NCBI RefSeq assembly: GCF_018617855.1
Contig: NZ_JACSKY010000007.1
Span: forward strand, 62,001-126,000
Direction of reading: 5' to 3'
Length of the DNA stretch: 64,000 nucleotides
Source of the DNA: Exiguobacterium qingdaonense
GTDB taxonomy: Bacteria > Bacillota > Bacilli > Exiguobacteriales > Exiguobacteriaceae
Below the pieces are notes generated by a model. The model did no database searches. It was not told the DNA's origin and worked only from the letters and a program-made list of their open reading frames with translations. Positions 8,219-17,062 of this stretch are shown piece after piece. The position numbers and the translations under genes are program-made. The number at the start of each line of letters is the position of its first letter. Within the stretch, counting starts at the first letter, position 1.

Positions 8219-8554
8219 ATGTTTCAAACTCTATATTCTATTCATGCAAGTGTTTGGCTTTTATTAATCATAAGTTTTTTTGCAACATATTTATTTACGA
8301 ATCGAAAGATAATTAAAGTGATTTTTAGAACTTTCGCTTTACTCATGCTTAGCACAGGAATATCTATGCTTTATCTTATGAGTTTCCCTTTGACTTTCTC
8401 AGTAAAAGGAGTGCTTGCAGTAATATTAGTTGCTTCAATGGAAATACTGATTGCAAGAAAAGTGAGACATCAGAATACAATCTTCATTTGGTTCATTTTT
8501 GGTTTCACACTAGTGCTAATTTTGCTCCTAGGATTTAATGTGATTTCTCTATAG
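8219..8554 (+). CDS. DUF1516 (YisL-like) membrane protein
   Basis: A 111-residue protein with four membrane helices and little soluble sequence. The helix layout, the central STGISMLYLM helix and the block VKGVLAVILVASMEILIAR match the YisL/DUF1516 family from Bacilli, whose function is unknown. It starts at ATG 8219 with AAGGAG upstream and lies in one direction with the exporter, so they may be co-transcribed. Confidence 0.75.
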   Translation: MFQTLYSIHASVWLLLIISFFATYLFTNRKIIKVIFRTFALLMLSTGISMLYLMSFPLTFSVKGVLAVILVASMEILIARKVRHQNTIFIWFIFGFTLVLILLLGFNVISL

Positions 8555-8716
8555 GTTATTTCACCTTTGTTTAAGGACAATAGAATGACATTCTCTTTAT
8601 TAATTTCTAAATTATTTGGCACTATATAAACCTCTTGTTGTTTACTTTTCATTAGCGAAGATTGAATCAAAAGTGAGGGGAAAGTTATTTTTAAAGATAT
8701 TAAAGAAATATTAATA

Positions 8717-10267
8717 GTGCTAGTTCTTATAAGGAGAATTAGTACTAAAAAAGAAAAAGCTGATGATGGAAGAAAATTAAAGGAGTCCCTTCAGTCTCTT
8801 GGAGGCGCGTTCATTAAACTGGGACAATTCATGAGTTTAAGAAAAGATTTTTTCTCTACCAATGTCAGAAAAGAATTAGAGTTATTACAAGACAACGGTA
8901 AAGAAGAAGATATGGAAATTATGCTTACTGTTTTGGAGAATGAATGGGGACAACCTGTACATGAAGTGTTAAAAGATATTGATTCTACGCCAATCGGGAC
9001 TGCCTCGATTGGTCAAGTTTATCGGGGCGTACTACATTCAAATGAAATAGTAGCAATCAAAATTAAAAAACCGAAGATTGATCGTGAAATCGTTCGTGAT
9101 ATTAAACGTTTGAAAGTTATGACAGCATGGGTGGAGCGTTTAACTAAACCATCCTCTTCTTTCTCATTCACGAAGATTCTTGAAGACTTCTCAGAATCGT
9201 TGTTAAAGGAACTAGATTTTAGACAAGAGGCTTATTACGCTGATATGTTTGCGGCACAAAATCAATCAACAACTATACAAGTACCTAGGGTTTACCATAA
9301 CTTTTCCACTACTCATGTATTGGTAATGGAGTACATGCGGGGCGAAAAAATTGTTGACTTCCCTCATCTATCATCAGATATAAAACAGCAACTAGCAATA
9401 GAATTTGCTAAAGACTTATTTCACCAAATTTTCATTAATGGTTTTTTTCATGGCGATCCTCATCCAGGAAATATTTTAGTTCATAAAGGCAACCTAGTCT
9501 ATTTGGATTTTGGTAATATGGGCCATCTGTACGCTCCTACTAGATTGTGGATGAACAAAATTCTTTTCAGTTTAATGAATGAAGATTTTGAACGCTTATC
9601 AGATGTTGTAAGTGAAGAAATATTATTGGAACCTGCTGAAAAAAGAAGATTAACTCTTGATTTAGCTATATTTTCCGAAAAATACGTGAAATCTCAGGTT
9701 CAAAAAATAAATCTCGGATCTGTTTTTCTAGATTTGATGACTTTACTTAAACAATACTCCATATATGTTCCGCCAGAGATGATTCAAATAGGGAATGTAC
9801 TTGCTAAAGCTGAAGGAACGATTGCACTGCTACACCCTAAACTGACTTTAAAAGATATGATTCAATCCCTAGGTAAACAAATGGCTAAAGAGAAATATGG
9901 ATTTACTTCTCTTTCAAAAAAACAATCTGTGAACCAAGATGAAATGTATCAGATGCTGACTGAGTTACCTGTCCATCTTCATCGTATAGTCAAAAACTTA
10001 TCTATGGGTTCAACTCCAGTGACAGTTCGAGTACAAGCCGAAAAATCACTATTAAAAAAAATCGACCGAATGATGAATCTATTTACGTTCGGTCTGATCC
10101 TACTAAGTTTCAGTATTATTTCGACAGGGATAATTTTAAGCTTAAAGCTGACTGATAGTAATTTATTATCAGGCGATCACGCAGTCTTACTCGGTTTATC
10201 TTCAAGTCTAATAGTGACTTTTGTATTCATCGGAATGATGATATCGTATGTAGGGAAAAATAGGTGA
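8717..10267 (+). CDS. ABC1/UbiB-like atypical kinase
   Basis: A 516-residue AarF/UbiB/ABC1 family protein. The family's KxGQ motif appears as FIKLGQFMSLR, followed by TPIGTASIGQVYRG (A-rich loop), VAIKIKKP (catalytic Lys), FHGDPHPGNILV (catalytic loop) and LDFGNMG (metal loop). Two C-terminal membrane helices follow, as usual for ABC1 kinases. Members act on isoprenoid lipids such as quinone precursors. The first standard start is GTG 8717 with a poor ribosome site. Family-like sequence continues upstream in frame to 8687, where an ATT is preceded by GAGGGG, so the true start may be non-standard. It belongs to the AT-rich cargo and differs in codon use from neighbouring blocks. Confidence 0.93.
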   Translation: MLVLIRRISTKKEKADDGRKLKESLQSLGGAFIKLGQFMSLRKDFFSTNVRKELELLQDNGKEEDMEIMLTVLENEWGQPVHEVLKDIDSTPIGTASIGQVYRGVLHSNEIVAIKIKKPKIDREIVRDIKRLKVMTAWVERLTKPSSSFSFTKILEDFSESLLKELDFRQEAYYADMFAAQNQSTTIQVPRVYHNFSTTHVLVMEYMRGEKIVDFPHLSSDIKQQLAIEFAKDLFHQIFINGFFHGDPHPGNILVHKGNLVYLDFGNMGHLYAPTRLWMNKILFSLMNEDFERLSDVVSEEILLEPAEKRRLTLDLAIFSEKYVKSQVQKINLGSVFLDLMTLLKQYSIYVPPEMIQIGNVLAKAEGTIALLHPKLTLKDMIQSLGKQMAKEKYGFTSLSKKQSVNQDEMYQMLTELPVHLHRIVKNLSMGSTPVTVRVQAEKSLLKKIDRMMNLFTFGLILLSFSIISTGIILSLKLTDSNLLSGDHAVLLGLSSSLIVTFVFIGMMISYVGKNR

Positions 10268-10343
10268 TAAATAATCATTAATATTCCTCTTGAAGTCATT
10301 CATTAAAAAAATATACACAATTTTTAAGTAAACAACATGAACT

Positions 10344-10370
10344 TTGAGCCCTACATTTAGTAGGGCTCAA
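10344..10370. terminator. Stem-loop between the ABC1 kinase and Argonaute genes
   Basis: A perfect 11-bp stem (TTGAGCCCTAC/GTAGGGCTCAA) with a 5-base loop. There is no strong T-run on either side, so it may be a weak bidirectional terminator or RNA end-stabilising structure between two converging genes. Confidence 0.55.
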
Positions 10371-10463
10371 TCGATTCATTCGTCATTTTAATCAACTACT
10401 TTTTGAGAAGAAATAAATAGGTCTCGATAGTCGAGTTGATTGCTACCGCATCATAAAAATAAA

Positions 10464-12569
10464 TCATACAAATGGCAATGCCTCTTCATGTTCTGTATTT
10501 GCATTGAGTAAGCCGCGATTATGGAACGTCGAACTTAAATCTGCATAATGCGTCGTGATTGGCAGTCTTGTTTTCAATAGCGAGTGGACGTGCATGTACG
10601 ATAAGCGATAGACGTCCGTCAAAATAGCTTCAAACGGCAATGTGCTCGTCTGTTGAACCACTTTGAGAGGCTTAGCCATTCCGACACGCACATGGGGATC
10701 CGTCGAGAGGAGATAACCCATGCGCTCTTTTGTATAACTGAGTCCCTGTGAAGTTTTCCAACCATCTTCATAAATCGCCATCCGTCGATTGATATTCTTC
10801 AAAATTTCCACGTAGTCGAATTGAATTTCACGCGGAGATAGAATTGAATCAATAAGAGTCAAATCTTCACGCCCAAATCCATCTCGATGGAACGTGATAT
10901 GCTTAGGGGCATGTCCGTACTGTTCTTCAAACGCATGAAGTGTATCATAGACAATTTCCCGCATCGTCTCAGAACTGATTTTCTCCCCCGCTTCACTTGT
11001 CGAGAGTGCTTTCTGCTTGATCATCGCCCCGTCTTTCCCAATGATTTGAATGATGCCTGCTGCGTGTTTACCATTCTCATGGCTTACGTCTAATCCGACA
11101 AAACAATCCGAATGGAGCGGTTCACCAAGAATCCAAGGCTGGAGACCTGCCTTCACGTATATACCCAGTAAAATGTTGTATAGCGTATCCTCAGAGTTCA
11201 ATACACGGTCATGTAACTCGACGCATTGCGTCACGACATCCTGTTTCCCACCAAATTGTCGTTTGATAGCTTGATACGAATGCTGGAGCGATGCTTCCTC
11301 GGCGATGACAACAACGACACCTTCAAAGTGTTGAGGGACACTCTTCAGTTGATATAGAACATCCTCTGCCTGCAACAAATCAGAAGGTAGTTTCTGGCTC
11401 AATCCTTTTGGTTTATGCGAGACATTGAGGGTTACCCCAAAGCGTTCAGACGTAGTTTGTAGTTTATTGATAAACTCTAGGACTTGCCGCTTTTGATGAT
11501 CTCGTAATTTCGGGTCGACAAAGAAACTGACGGTTGCCTCTCCTGTTTCAAACACGCCACCTTGCTTCAAGCCAGTTTTTGCATAACTCGTGGTCCTCCC
11601 TTTACCGAATCGGAGACGTGGCGAAGGCAACGTTTGAATTGAATAACCAAGACGAGCTGCTCGTACATCTTGTCGCTCAAACTGAAGCATTGGGAGACGA
11701 CCAATTAACGCAAGCGCTTCCGGCATAAGTTTAGACATGCGTGCGTCAGGTGACAATTTGATGATGCGACTGACTGCACCGAGATGTCTAGCTGGAATCG
11801 TCTCAAAGGAACAACTCTGTTTCAGTTGCTCAGGTAAGTAGATAAGGATCTGATTGTTTCGATCTTTAACATGAACGACGAGCGCATCTGGCGTGATTAT
11901 ACGTTTCGGCTCTTTCTTTGCGAAATAATCAATAATGGAACACTTCATAATCGGGCTCACTTCATTCGCTCGGTATGGTGCGACCTCTACAAATTCGTAC
12001 TCATACGATTTTGGGTGAGTCGAATCGATGACGTGCATTCCTGCATATACGGATTTCGGATCACGCTTAATCTGATGCAATAAGTTTTCACGGTATTCAA
12101 ATTGATGAGTCAAATCGAATCCGAATACAATTTCAGCCGTCTCAGATACATTCACATTGAGATCTAATGCCGGATAAATGAGCAGCCCACTTGTAGACTT
12201 TGGATGCGCCTGTTTCGAGCGGAACTTTCCCCGGTTCATCATGTAACTCGGATGAGCCAATCGCTCCAACTGCTTTTTCAACAGACGTTCAAGTAATGTT
12301 CGCTCGACATTCCGTGATGGACTGATCGGACGCGCCTCATATTGAAGAAACGTCTCGTCTCCCCATTGTTTGATTTCCTCAAATGAAGCAATGTACTGAT
12401 CGAAAAACACCATTGGTTGAAAATTGTTCAATTTATTCAAGTGAAAAATCAACTTCCCACCCTGCGTATTTCGTGATGATGGATCTTTGAGCGGTATGGT
12501 ATAGAGATGGAGTGTCACTTCCGTTGCTTTCGTTAACGCTCGCCATTCTGTTAAATAATATTGGTTCAT
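10464..12569 (-). CDS. ago: Long prokaryotic Argonaute (catalytically intact)
   Basis: A 701-residue pAgo with N, L1, PAZ-like, L2, MID and PIWI regions. The catalytic tetrad is visible: D494 (VGLDVSHENG), finger E529 (SEAGEKI), D563 (HRDGFG) and D677 (HYADLSS). The spacings of 35, 69 and 183 from the first Asp nearly equal those of Thermus thermophilus Ago. The MID pocket for the guide 5' end has Y432, K436, Q448 and K473, a YK-type arrangement. It should be a guide-directed nuclease, most likely DNA-guided against invading DNA. It is a single-gene unit: a terminator separates it from the nuclease gene upstream, and it has its own promoter region. No partner nuclease or helicase is fused to it. 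Confidence 0.97.
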   Translation of the reverse strand: MNQYYLTEWRALTKATEVTLHLYTIPLKDPSSRNTQGGKLIFHLNKLNNFQPMVFFDQYIASFEEIKQWGDETFLQYEARPISPSRNVERTLLERLLKKQLERLAHPSYMMNRGKFRSKQAHPKSTSGLLIYPALDLNVNVSETAEIVFGFDLTHQFEYRENLLHQIKRDPKSVYAGMHVIDSTHPKSYEYEFVEVAPYRANEVSPIMKCSIIDYFAKKEPKRIITPDALVVHVKDRNNQILIYLPEQLKQSCSFETIPARHLGAVSRIIKLSPDARMSKLMPEALALIGRLPMLQFERQDVRAARLGYSIQTLPSPRLRFGKGRTTSYAKTGLKQGGVFETGEATVSFFVDPKLRDHQKRQVLEFINKLQTTSERFGVTLNVSHKPKGLSQKLPSDLLQAEDVLYQLKSVPQHFEGVVVVIAEEASLQHSYQAIKRQFGGKQDVVTQCVELHDRVLNSEDTLYNILLGIYVKAGLQPWILGEPLHSDCFVGLDVSHENGKHAAGIIQIIGKDGAMIKQKALSTSEAGEKISSETMREIVYDTLHAFEEQYGHAPKHITFHRDGFGREDLTLIDSILSPREIQFDYVEILKNINRRMAIYEDGWKTSQGLSYTKERMGYLLSTDPHVRVGMAKPLKVVQQTSTLPFEAILTDVYRLSYMHVHSLLKTRLPITTHYADLSSTFHNRGLLNANTEHEEALPFV

Positions 12570-12608
12570 CTTTACCTCATCCTTCCCCGTTGTTCAATTC
12601 TTGCATCC

Positions 12609-12634
12609 ACTATAACGGATTTCCTAATATTAGG
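12609..12634 (-). promoter_or_regulatory. Argonaute promoter region with palindrome
   Basis: Read leftward, a TATAGT -10 element (12609-12614) lies 40 bp before the pAgo start. A perfect 12-bp palindrome CCTAATATTAGG (12623-12634) overlaps the spacer. No good -35 is visible, so an activator or a palindrome-binding repressor is possible. Confidence 0.45.
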
Positions 12635-12681
12635 TAGATAAAAAAACGGATAGGGTTCAAATGAGAAGTTTACTTATGAGA

Positions 12682-12712
12682 CAAAAAGAACCCCATCAAT
12701 CCGATGGAGTTC
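12682..12712 (-). terminator. Terminator of the five-gene defence operon
   Basis: Leftward GAACTCCATC-GGATT-GATGGGGTTC followed by TTTTTGT, starting a few bases after the stop of the nuclease gene. It separates this operon from the Argonaute gene. Confidence 0.85.
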
Positions 12713-12718
12713 CCATAA

Positions 12719-13618
12719 TCAGTTCGCTTCATAGCTTTTCTCGATGTAAGGCTTCGCTTTTTCAAAATCTTCGTAAGAATATAAGACAATCTCTAAATCT
12801 CCAGTTCCATAGTGACCAATCCCTCGCATATCTCTCGTAAAGCCAGGTTCGAGTGCTACGGTATCTGGGTCTACTTTCACATACATCAAAATCTTTTGGG
12901 TGCTTGGGTGAAACTCCACACATGCGAAGTTTTTAATTCGCTTATATGCAATATAGTGCTTCGTCACATTTTCCTGCACGTCATCACCTAGTGCTATAAG
13001 ATACGAAACGAGCCCATCAAATAAGTCTCTTGATTCTTCCGTTGCTTGTTTCAAGTAGTCACTGACCGTCTTACTTGTCACAGAGAACTCCGTTGAAGTC
13101 GTGATAGGCTTTGCTGTCGTTGCGTTGACGAGGTCAAGTAGCAGCAAATCATTCTCATAATATTTGTATTGATACAATTCGATATTGCGATTGATTTGTT
13201 TAACAGCGTGCTCATCATATTTCGTGAAGCCACCGGCGATACAGACGAGACGTGGATTACTCCAATCAATTGTGTCGGACACGCCTTTCCCATACTGCTT
13301 CAAAATTGACAACTCGAACTCCGCTTGGTGGTCGAGTAACCAGTCCAAATAGAACAATCCTTGATTAATCACATTTTCGTTTGTCGACCGCTTGTATTCA
13401 ATAATAACAGGCGAGTTATTTTCATCTAAACCCAGGGTATCAATCCGACCACCGTGTGTACGACCCGTGCTGTACTCAGAGGCAACAAAACGAATACCGA
13501 GCAACTGCTCTAAATTTTTTTCAAACAATTGTTGGAGCGATTTCTCAATGGTCATCGACTGGCCATATAATTCTTTCGTACCTTGTTCGCTTATTTGAAA
13601 TAGTTTAAGGTCCCCCAT
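12719..13618 (-). CDS. NucS-like nuclease with DUF5655 domain
   Basis: A 299-residue protein. The N-terminal half is a PD-(D/E)XK nuclease fold like NucS/DUF91: GGRIDTLGL gives D60 and PVIIEYKRS gives E74-x-K76, with an acidic helix before them (LFEKNLEQLL). The C-terminal part (about 200-295), with HYIAYKRIKNFACVEFHP and VDPDTVALEPGFTRDMRGIGHYG, matches DUF5655, a domain often attached to such nucleases. It should be a metal-dependent DNA nuclease. It starts at ATG 13618 with AAGGAG 7 bases upstream. It is the last gene of a five-gene operon, 13 bp after the HelD-like helicase, so the two may act as a helicase-nuclease pair. Confidence 0.88.
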   Translation of the reverse strand: MGDLKLFQISEQGTKELYGQSMTIEKSLQQLFEKNLEQLLGIRFVASEYSTGRTHGGRIDTLGLDENNSPVIIEYKRSTNENVINQGLFYLDWLLDHQAEFELSILKQYGKGVSDTIDWSNPRLVCIAGGFTKYDEHAVKQINRNIELYQYKYYENDLLLLDLVNATTAKPITTSTEFSVTSKTVSDYLKQATEESRDLFDGLVSYLIALGDDVQENVTKHYIAYKRIKNFACVEFHPSTQKILMYVKVDPDTVALEPGFTRDMRGIGHYGTGDLEIVLYSYEDFEKAKPYIEKSYEAN

Positions 13619-13631
13619 TTTCACTCTCCTT

Positions 13632-15797
13632 TCACACTTCCAACAGCTGATCAGCTAACAAAAGTGAGTATTCATTTGTAGTATGAAGAACTACTTCATG
13701 TAACGCCCTCGTTAGAGAAACATATAACTGTCGAGCTTCCTGAGGGGTATCAAAGTAGTTCATTTCATCCACGTCCATCATCAATACTGCATCGAATTCC
13801 ATTCCCCGCAAGTAATCGATTGTCGAGATGACAATCTCGTCACTGACTTTTGTAGTTTCCGATTGAATGAGTTGCGTCGGCAACTGTAACTTTGAATGCA
13901 AGAAAGACGCACGCTCCATCGTTGGTGTGATGATACAAATTGAATATTCTTCTTTACCCCATCGAGATAGCAACTCTTTTAATTCACGACTCTTTTTTGA
14001 TCTTAATAGTTCAATCGGCTTCCCGTCCCTTTCAAATGGATCGATCCAACTCGTATCATGTCCAGTATCAGCCAATACCCCTTTAGCTAAATCAACAATA
14101 GGTTTCGCTGTACGGAACGTTTTTGTTAAGTACTCGATCTTCCAATTTGATTGTCCGTGCTCTTTAATCGGTTCCCAAGAAATCATTTCGAGCGAACGAT
14201 AGCTTTGGAGTGTGTCACCAAATATCGTCATCCCGTGACACAGCTTCTCGAGTACGAAAATATCTAGCGGTCGAAGCGTCTGTCCCTCATCGACAAACAG
14301 ATGACTCCATTTATCTGGATACCCATTTGTTTCATAGTGCAGATACATCCAAAAGAAACGATCAAGTTGTGTTGGTCGCTTTAATTTATGCCACATCTCT
14401 AACAATTCTTCTGACTGGGTTTTCTTGAGATAAACAAGACGACCTGGTTGCTTCATAATCGACCAAACCGTCGCAGCCTCTAGCTTGGTCGTCTTCTTCC
14501 AAAAATCGATTAATTGAAGATGCTCTCGCTTTTCACGTGCCAATTGACGCTTCATATTTTCTTGCATAATCTGATCAAGCGTACGAGTTTTCGTCGAATC
14601 TAAATCTCCGCTCCATCTCTGCATATCCGTAATTAACTCATTCTTATACTTCTCTTTATTCAAGATAGCTGTTCGTTCAGACTCACTGCGCAGCATCTGT
14701 AAAATTTGCTCTGTTTGAGCAGAACCTGGCCGTTCTTGTCCAAACCAAATGGCTAACGCACGCTCATGTAAATCTTCTAGCGTCTTAATCGGCTCATACC
14801 GTCGAAGCAACACAGCAACGTCGTCATACCACTCCCCAATTGCCGCATCAGCCCACTCGAATAAGTCGTGTCCTTGATATAACGGAAGAAGTTCCTGAAC
14901 GATACTTGCGGAGAAGTCTTTAGACGATACAGTATTTAACCATTCATCAAAGGCCATTATAGAAACCGATTGAATTTGTAAATGCTCCGCATCCTTCAAC
15001 AGTTGATGAATCGTCGCTTCGTTCGGAGCTAAATAAAGCATCTTTCGGCGTTCATCTTGATACTGCAAATAAGACATACGATGTAGCGCCGTTAACGATT
15101 TCCCAGTCCCCGCCGCCCCTTGGACAATCATATATGTATTCACGGGTGCCTGGATAATATGGTTTTGTTCGGCTTGCCGTGTTGCAATGAATCCATCAAT
15201 AGAACGATCTTTTTGCTTCTTCGTCAACTCTTTCTCCATAAAACTCTCTTTTGGGACGTCAGGCACCGTCGACGGCTTTTTGAATGTCGATTTGATTTGC
15301 TCGGTAAATCGTTTTGTCAGTGAGCTCGGTTGCCGTTTTGGAGCACGACGATGATTTGCCTGAACGACACGTCGCTGTCTTCGATCAAGCTCAAGCTGTG
15401 TCATCCCGATGATGTCACCACCTGGCGTCTCAATCGCCTCCCCGTTAAACATAGACGCACGCATCGCCATCTCACTCCGCCAATCTAAGACGAGCGGGAT
15501 CTCAGGTGAACGAGGGTGCGCCACGCCGAACTTCCCGACCGGATAAATCTCTTCTTCACCTTCGTCCTCAATTACGAATGTGAACGAATACAGTTCTTTC
15601 AGGGCATCCTCATACTTTTGGCGTTCCTGTGCGCTTTCCGATTGACGTGAATGTCCTCGCATGTCAATCATTTCATAGTCGCTTGATTCAAGACCCGGTT
15701 TTTCTTTAGTATCTTTTCCCGTTAAATGAGATTCAATGATTGTGCAAAAATCATTCAATCTTTTTTGTTCTTGCTCTATAACAGCCGTCACTTTCAT
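13632..15797 (-). CDS. HelD-like SF1 helicase
   Basis: A 721-residue UvrD-like superfamily 1 protein. An N-terminal helical part precedes the block PLVLDWRSEMAMRASMF, which corresponds to the DWRAP-type motif of HelD. Then come Walker A GAAGTGKSLTALHR (about residue 227), the DExx box SHLFVDEGQTL, motif V STIDYLRGMEFDAVL and motif VI LYVSLTRALHEVV. True HelD removes stalled RNA polymerase; defence-island relatives may act on DNA. ATG 15797 is chosen because GAGGAGG precedes it; a longer reading to 15857 would overlap the upstream gene. It is in one operon with the NucS-like nuclease. Confidence 0.88.
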   Translation of the reverse strand: MKVTAVIEQEQKRLNDFCTIIESHLTGKDTKEKPGLESSDYEMIDMRGHSRQSESAQERQKYEDALKELYSFTFVIEDEGEEEIYPVGKFGVAHPRSPEIPLVLDWRSEMAMRASMFNGEAIETPGGDIIGMTQLELDRRQRRVVQANHRRAPKRQPSSLTKRFTEQIKSTFKKPSTVPDVPKESFMEKELTKKQKDRSIDGFIATRQAEQNHIIQAPVNTYMIVQGAAGTGKSLTALHRMSYLQYQDERRKMLYLAPNEATIHQLLKDAEHLQIQSVSIMAFDEWLNTVSSKDFSASIVQELLPLYQGHDLFEWADAAIGEWYDDVAVLLRRYEPIKTLEDLHERALAIWFGQERPGSAQTEQILQMLRSESERTAILNKEKYKNELITDMQRWSGDLDSTKTRTLDQIMQENMKRQLAREKREHLQLIDFWKKTTKLEAATVWSIMKQPGRLVYLKKTQSEELLEMWHKLKRPTQLDRFFWMYLHYETNGYPDKWSHLFVDEGQTLRPLDIFVLEKLCHGMTIFGDTLQSYRSLEMISWEPIKEHGQSNWKIEYLTKTFRTAKPIVDLAKGVLADTGHDTSWIDPFERDGKPIELLRSKKSRELKELLSRWGKEEYSICIITPTMERASFLHSKLQLPTQLIQSETTKVSDEIVISTIDYLRGMEFDAVLMMDVDEMNYFDTPQEARQLYVSLTRALHEVVLHTTNEYSLLLADQLLEV

Positions 15798-15832
15798 GAA
15801 CCTCCTCGCTCCCCACTCTGTTTTTTCTTTCG

Positions 15833-17047
15833 TTATGTGATTTCTATACGTGGCCATTTAATATTCTGTTCTTTAAAATTTCTCTTTAAATATTGCAAAT
15901 CACTCGTATAAACAAGATGAGCATTTTTATGATGCTTATGTAGATTTGAAATACCGAACAATAAATCGACAGTTCTTTGCAGACCCAATTCAGGAATGCA
16001 CTTTTTAACTAAAATTTCTCTTCGTTTTTTCATAGAAATTGATGTTACTTTAATGTAACCACATGCAGCTAAATCACTTTTTTCCTTTAGTTGAAACTGT
16101 TTCTCGTTATAACGAAACATTTGTTGAACAATTTGGTTCATACGATTATATTCTGATTGTGATAAATCTAGATAACTTAATATTTTTTCTAATGCATATG
16201 GATTGAATCGTTTTTCATCCCAATCTTTTAATAATAATCCGAATGGTGTAATGGCTCGATATGGGAGGTTGAGTCCATTCATTCTCCCAAAAAAACTGAT
16301 TGCATCTTGCTCTTCCATGATTCGACTACTTTGTTTAAACTCTCTTTCGAACTCATCTATCGAAAGATACTCATAGTAAAATCGAATAATACGCAAATAC
16401 ACAATTGGGAGCTGTTCTTTCTGCGGGTGGGGTAACCCTCTTAAAACGTGTAGATTTTGACGTATCCACTCCTTGAATGATTCATTCCCAGAACTGTGAA
16501 ACACTTGTAGTAACTTCATTAATCGATTCATTCGCTGCTTCGTTTTATTTAGTGCTTTACGATTACGGATTAACTCATTCAAATTTTTCTCGATTATTTG
16601 AAACTGTTTTGTTTTAAGAAAAGTACTTTCCATTTGTTCAATTCTCATATCAATCCCATGTACGTGTTCTTTTTTCCCTATATCAATCTCATATGCTTTC
16701 TTCTCTGTGTTTTCTACATTCACAAATAACACTTTATAGTTAGTACCTCTCTTAGATTCATAAACTCCCATCCTCATCTTTTTCTTTAATTCATATGGAT
16801 TAAATCGAACCTCCATTTCAATTACTCGATCTAACTTAGTAATTAAAACTTGAATCATATCAGATCGATGTAACGTAATTCTTTCAAGAGCTGCTATTTG
16901 GAACAACTCTTCATTAATAATTCGATTAGATGTTAAGTTTTGAAAAAATACACTTACCGTCCCAATCCCTATATCGACTTCAATTTTATTTTCGACATAA
17001 TGAACAGGTATTTTCCGTATAATCGATTCCTTATACTTTGCCATCAC
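15833..17047 (-). CDS. Uncharacterised 405-residue protein of the defence operon
   Basis: No family was recognised. The N-terminal ~110 residues alternate beta-like segments, the middle (about 130-200) is helical and very basic (NRKALNKTKQRMNRLMKLL), and the C-terminal ~200 residues are mostly helical, ending in a short basic segment with several histidines (NLHKHHKNAHLVYTSD). No Walker motif, nuclease signature or membrane segment is evident. GTG 17047 has GAGGAG 7 bases upstream; ATG 17044 is the alternative. The gene is more AT-rich than its neighbours. It lies between the HEPN-CBS gene and the HelD-like gene with gaps of 15 and 35 bp, so it is in the same transcript. Confidence 0.8.
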   Translation of the reverse strand: MMAKYKESIIRKIPVHYVENKIEVDIGIGTVSVFFQNLTSNRIINEELFQIAALERITLHRSDMIQVLITKLDRVIEMEVRFNPYELKKKMRMGVYESKRGTNYKVLFVNVENTEKKAYEIDIGKKEHVHGIDMRIEQMESTFLKTKQFQIIEKNLNELIRNRKALNKTKQRMNRLMKLLQVFHSSGNESFKEWIRQNLHVLRGLPHPQKEQLPIVYLRIIRFYYEYLSIDEFEREFKQSSRIMEEQDAISFFGRMNGLNLPYRAITPFGLLLKDWDEKRFNPYALEKILSYLDLSQSEYNRMNQIVQQMFRYNEKQFQLKEKSDLAACGYIKVTSISMKKRREILVKKCIPELGLQRTVDLLFGISNLHKHHKNAHLVYTSDLQYLKRNFKEQNIKWPRIEIT

Positions 17048-17062
17048 AAGTACGCTCCTCAA

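Noticed and set aside
8470-8670. Leftward 66-residue frame between the DUF1516 and ABC1 genes
   Set aside because: It overlaps the end of the DUF1516 gene, has no ribosome site and no recognisable fold.
10344-10370. Attachment site or transposon end at the left border of the defence island
   Set aside because: The repeat is a simple hairpin; I found no matching copy near the other end of the island at 41330-41670.
10464-12569. Argonaute as a partner of the neighbouring helicase-nuclease genes
   Set aside because: A strong terminator (12682-12712) and a separate promoter region lie between them, so there is no operon link, although a functional link cannot be excluded.
15833-17047. Possible phospholipase D motif (as in DrmC) in the 405-residue protein
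   Set aside because: The His-rich end contains HHK but lacks the Asp at the required spacing of HxK(x)4D, and no second motif is present. So it is not DrmC.
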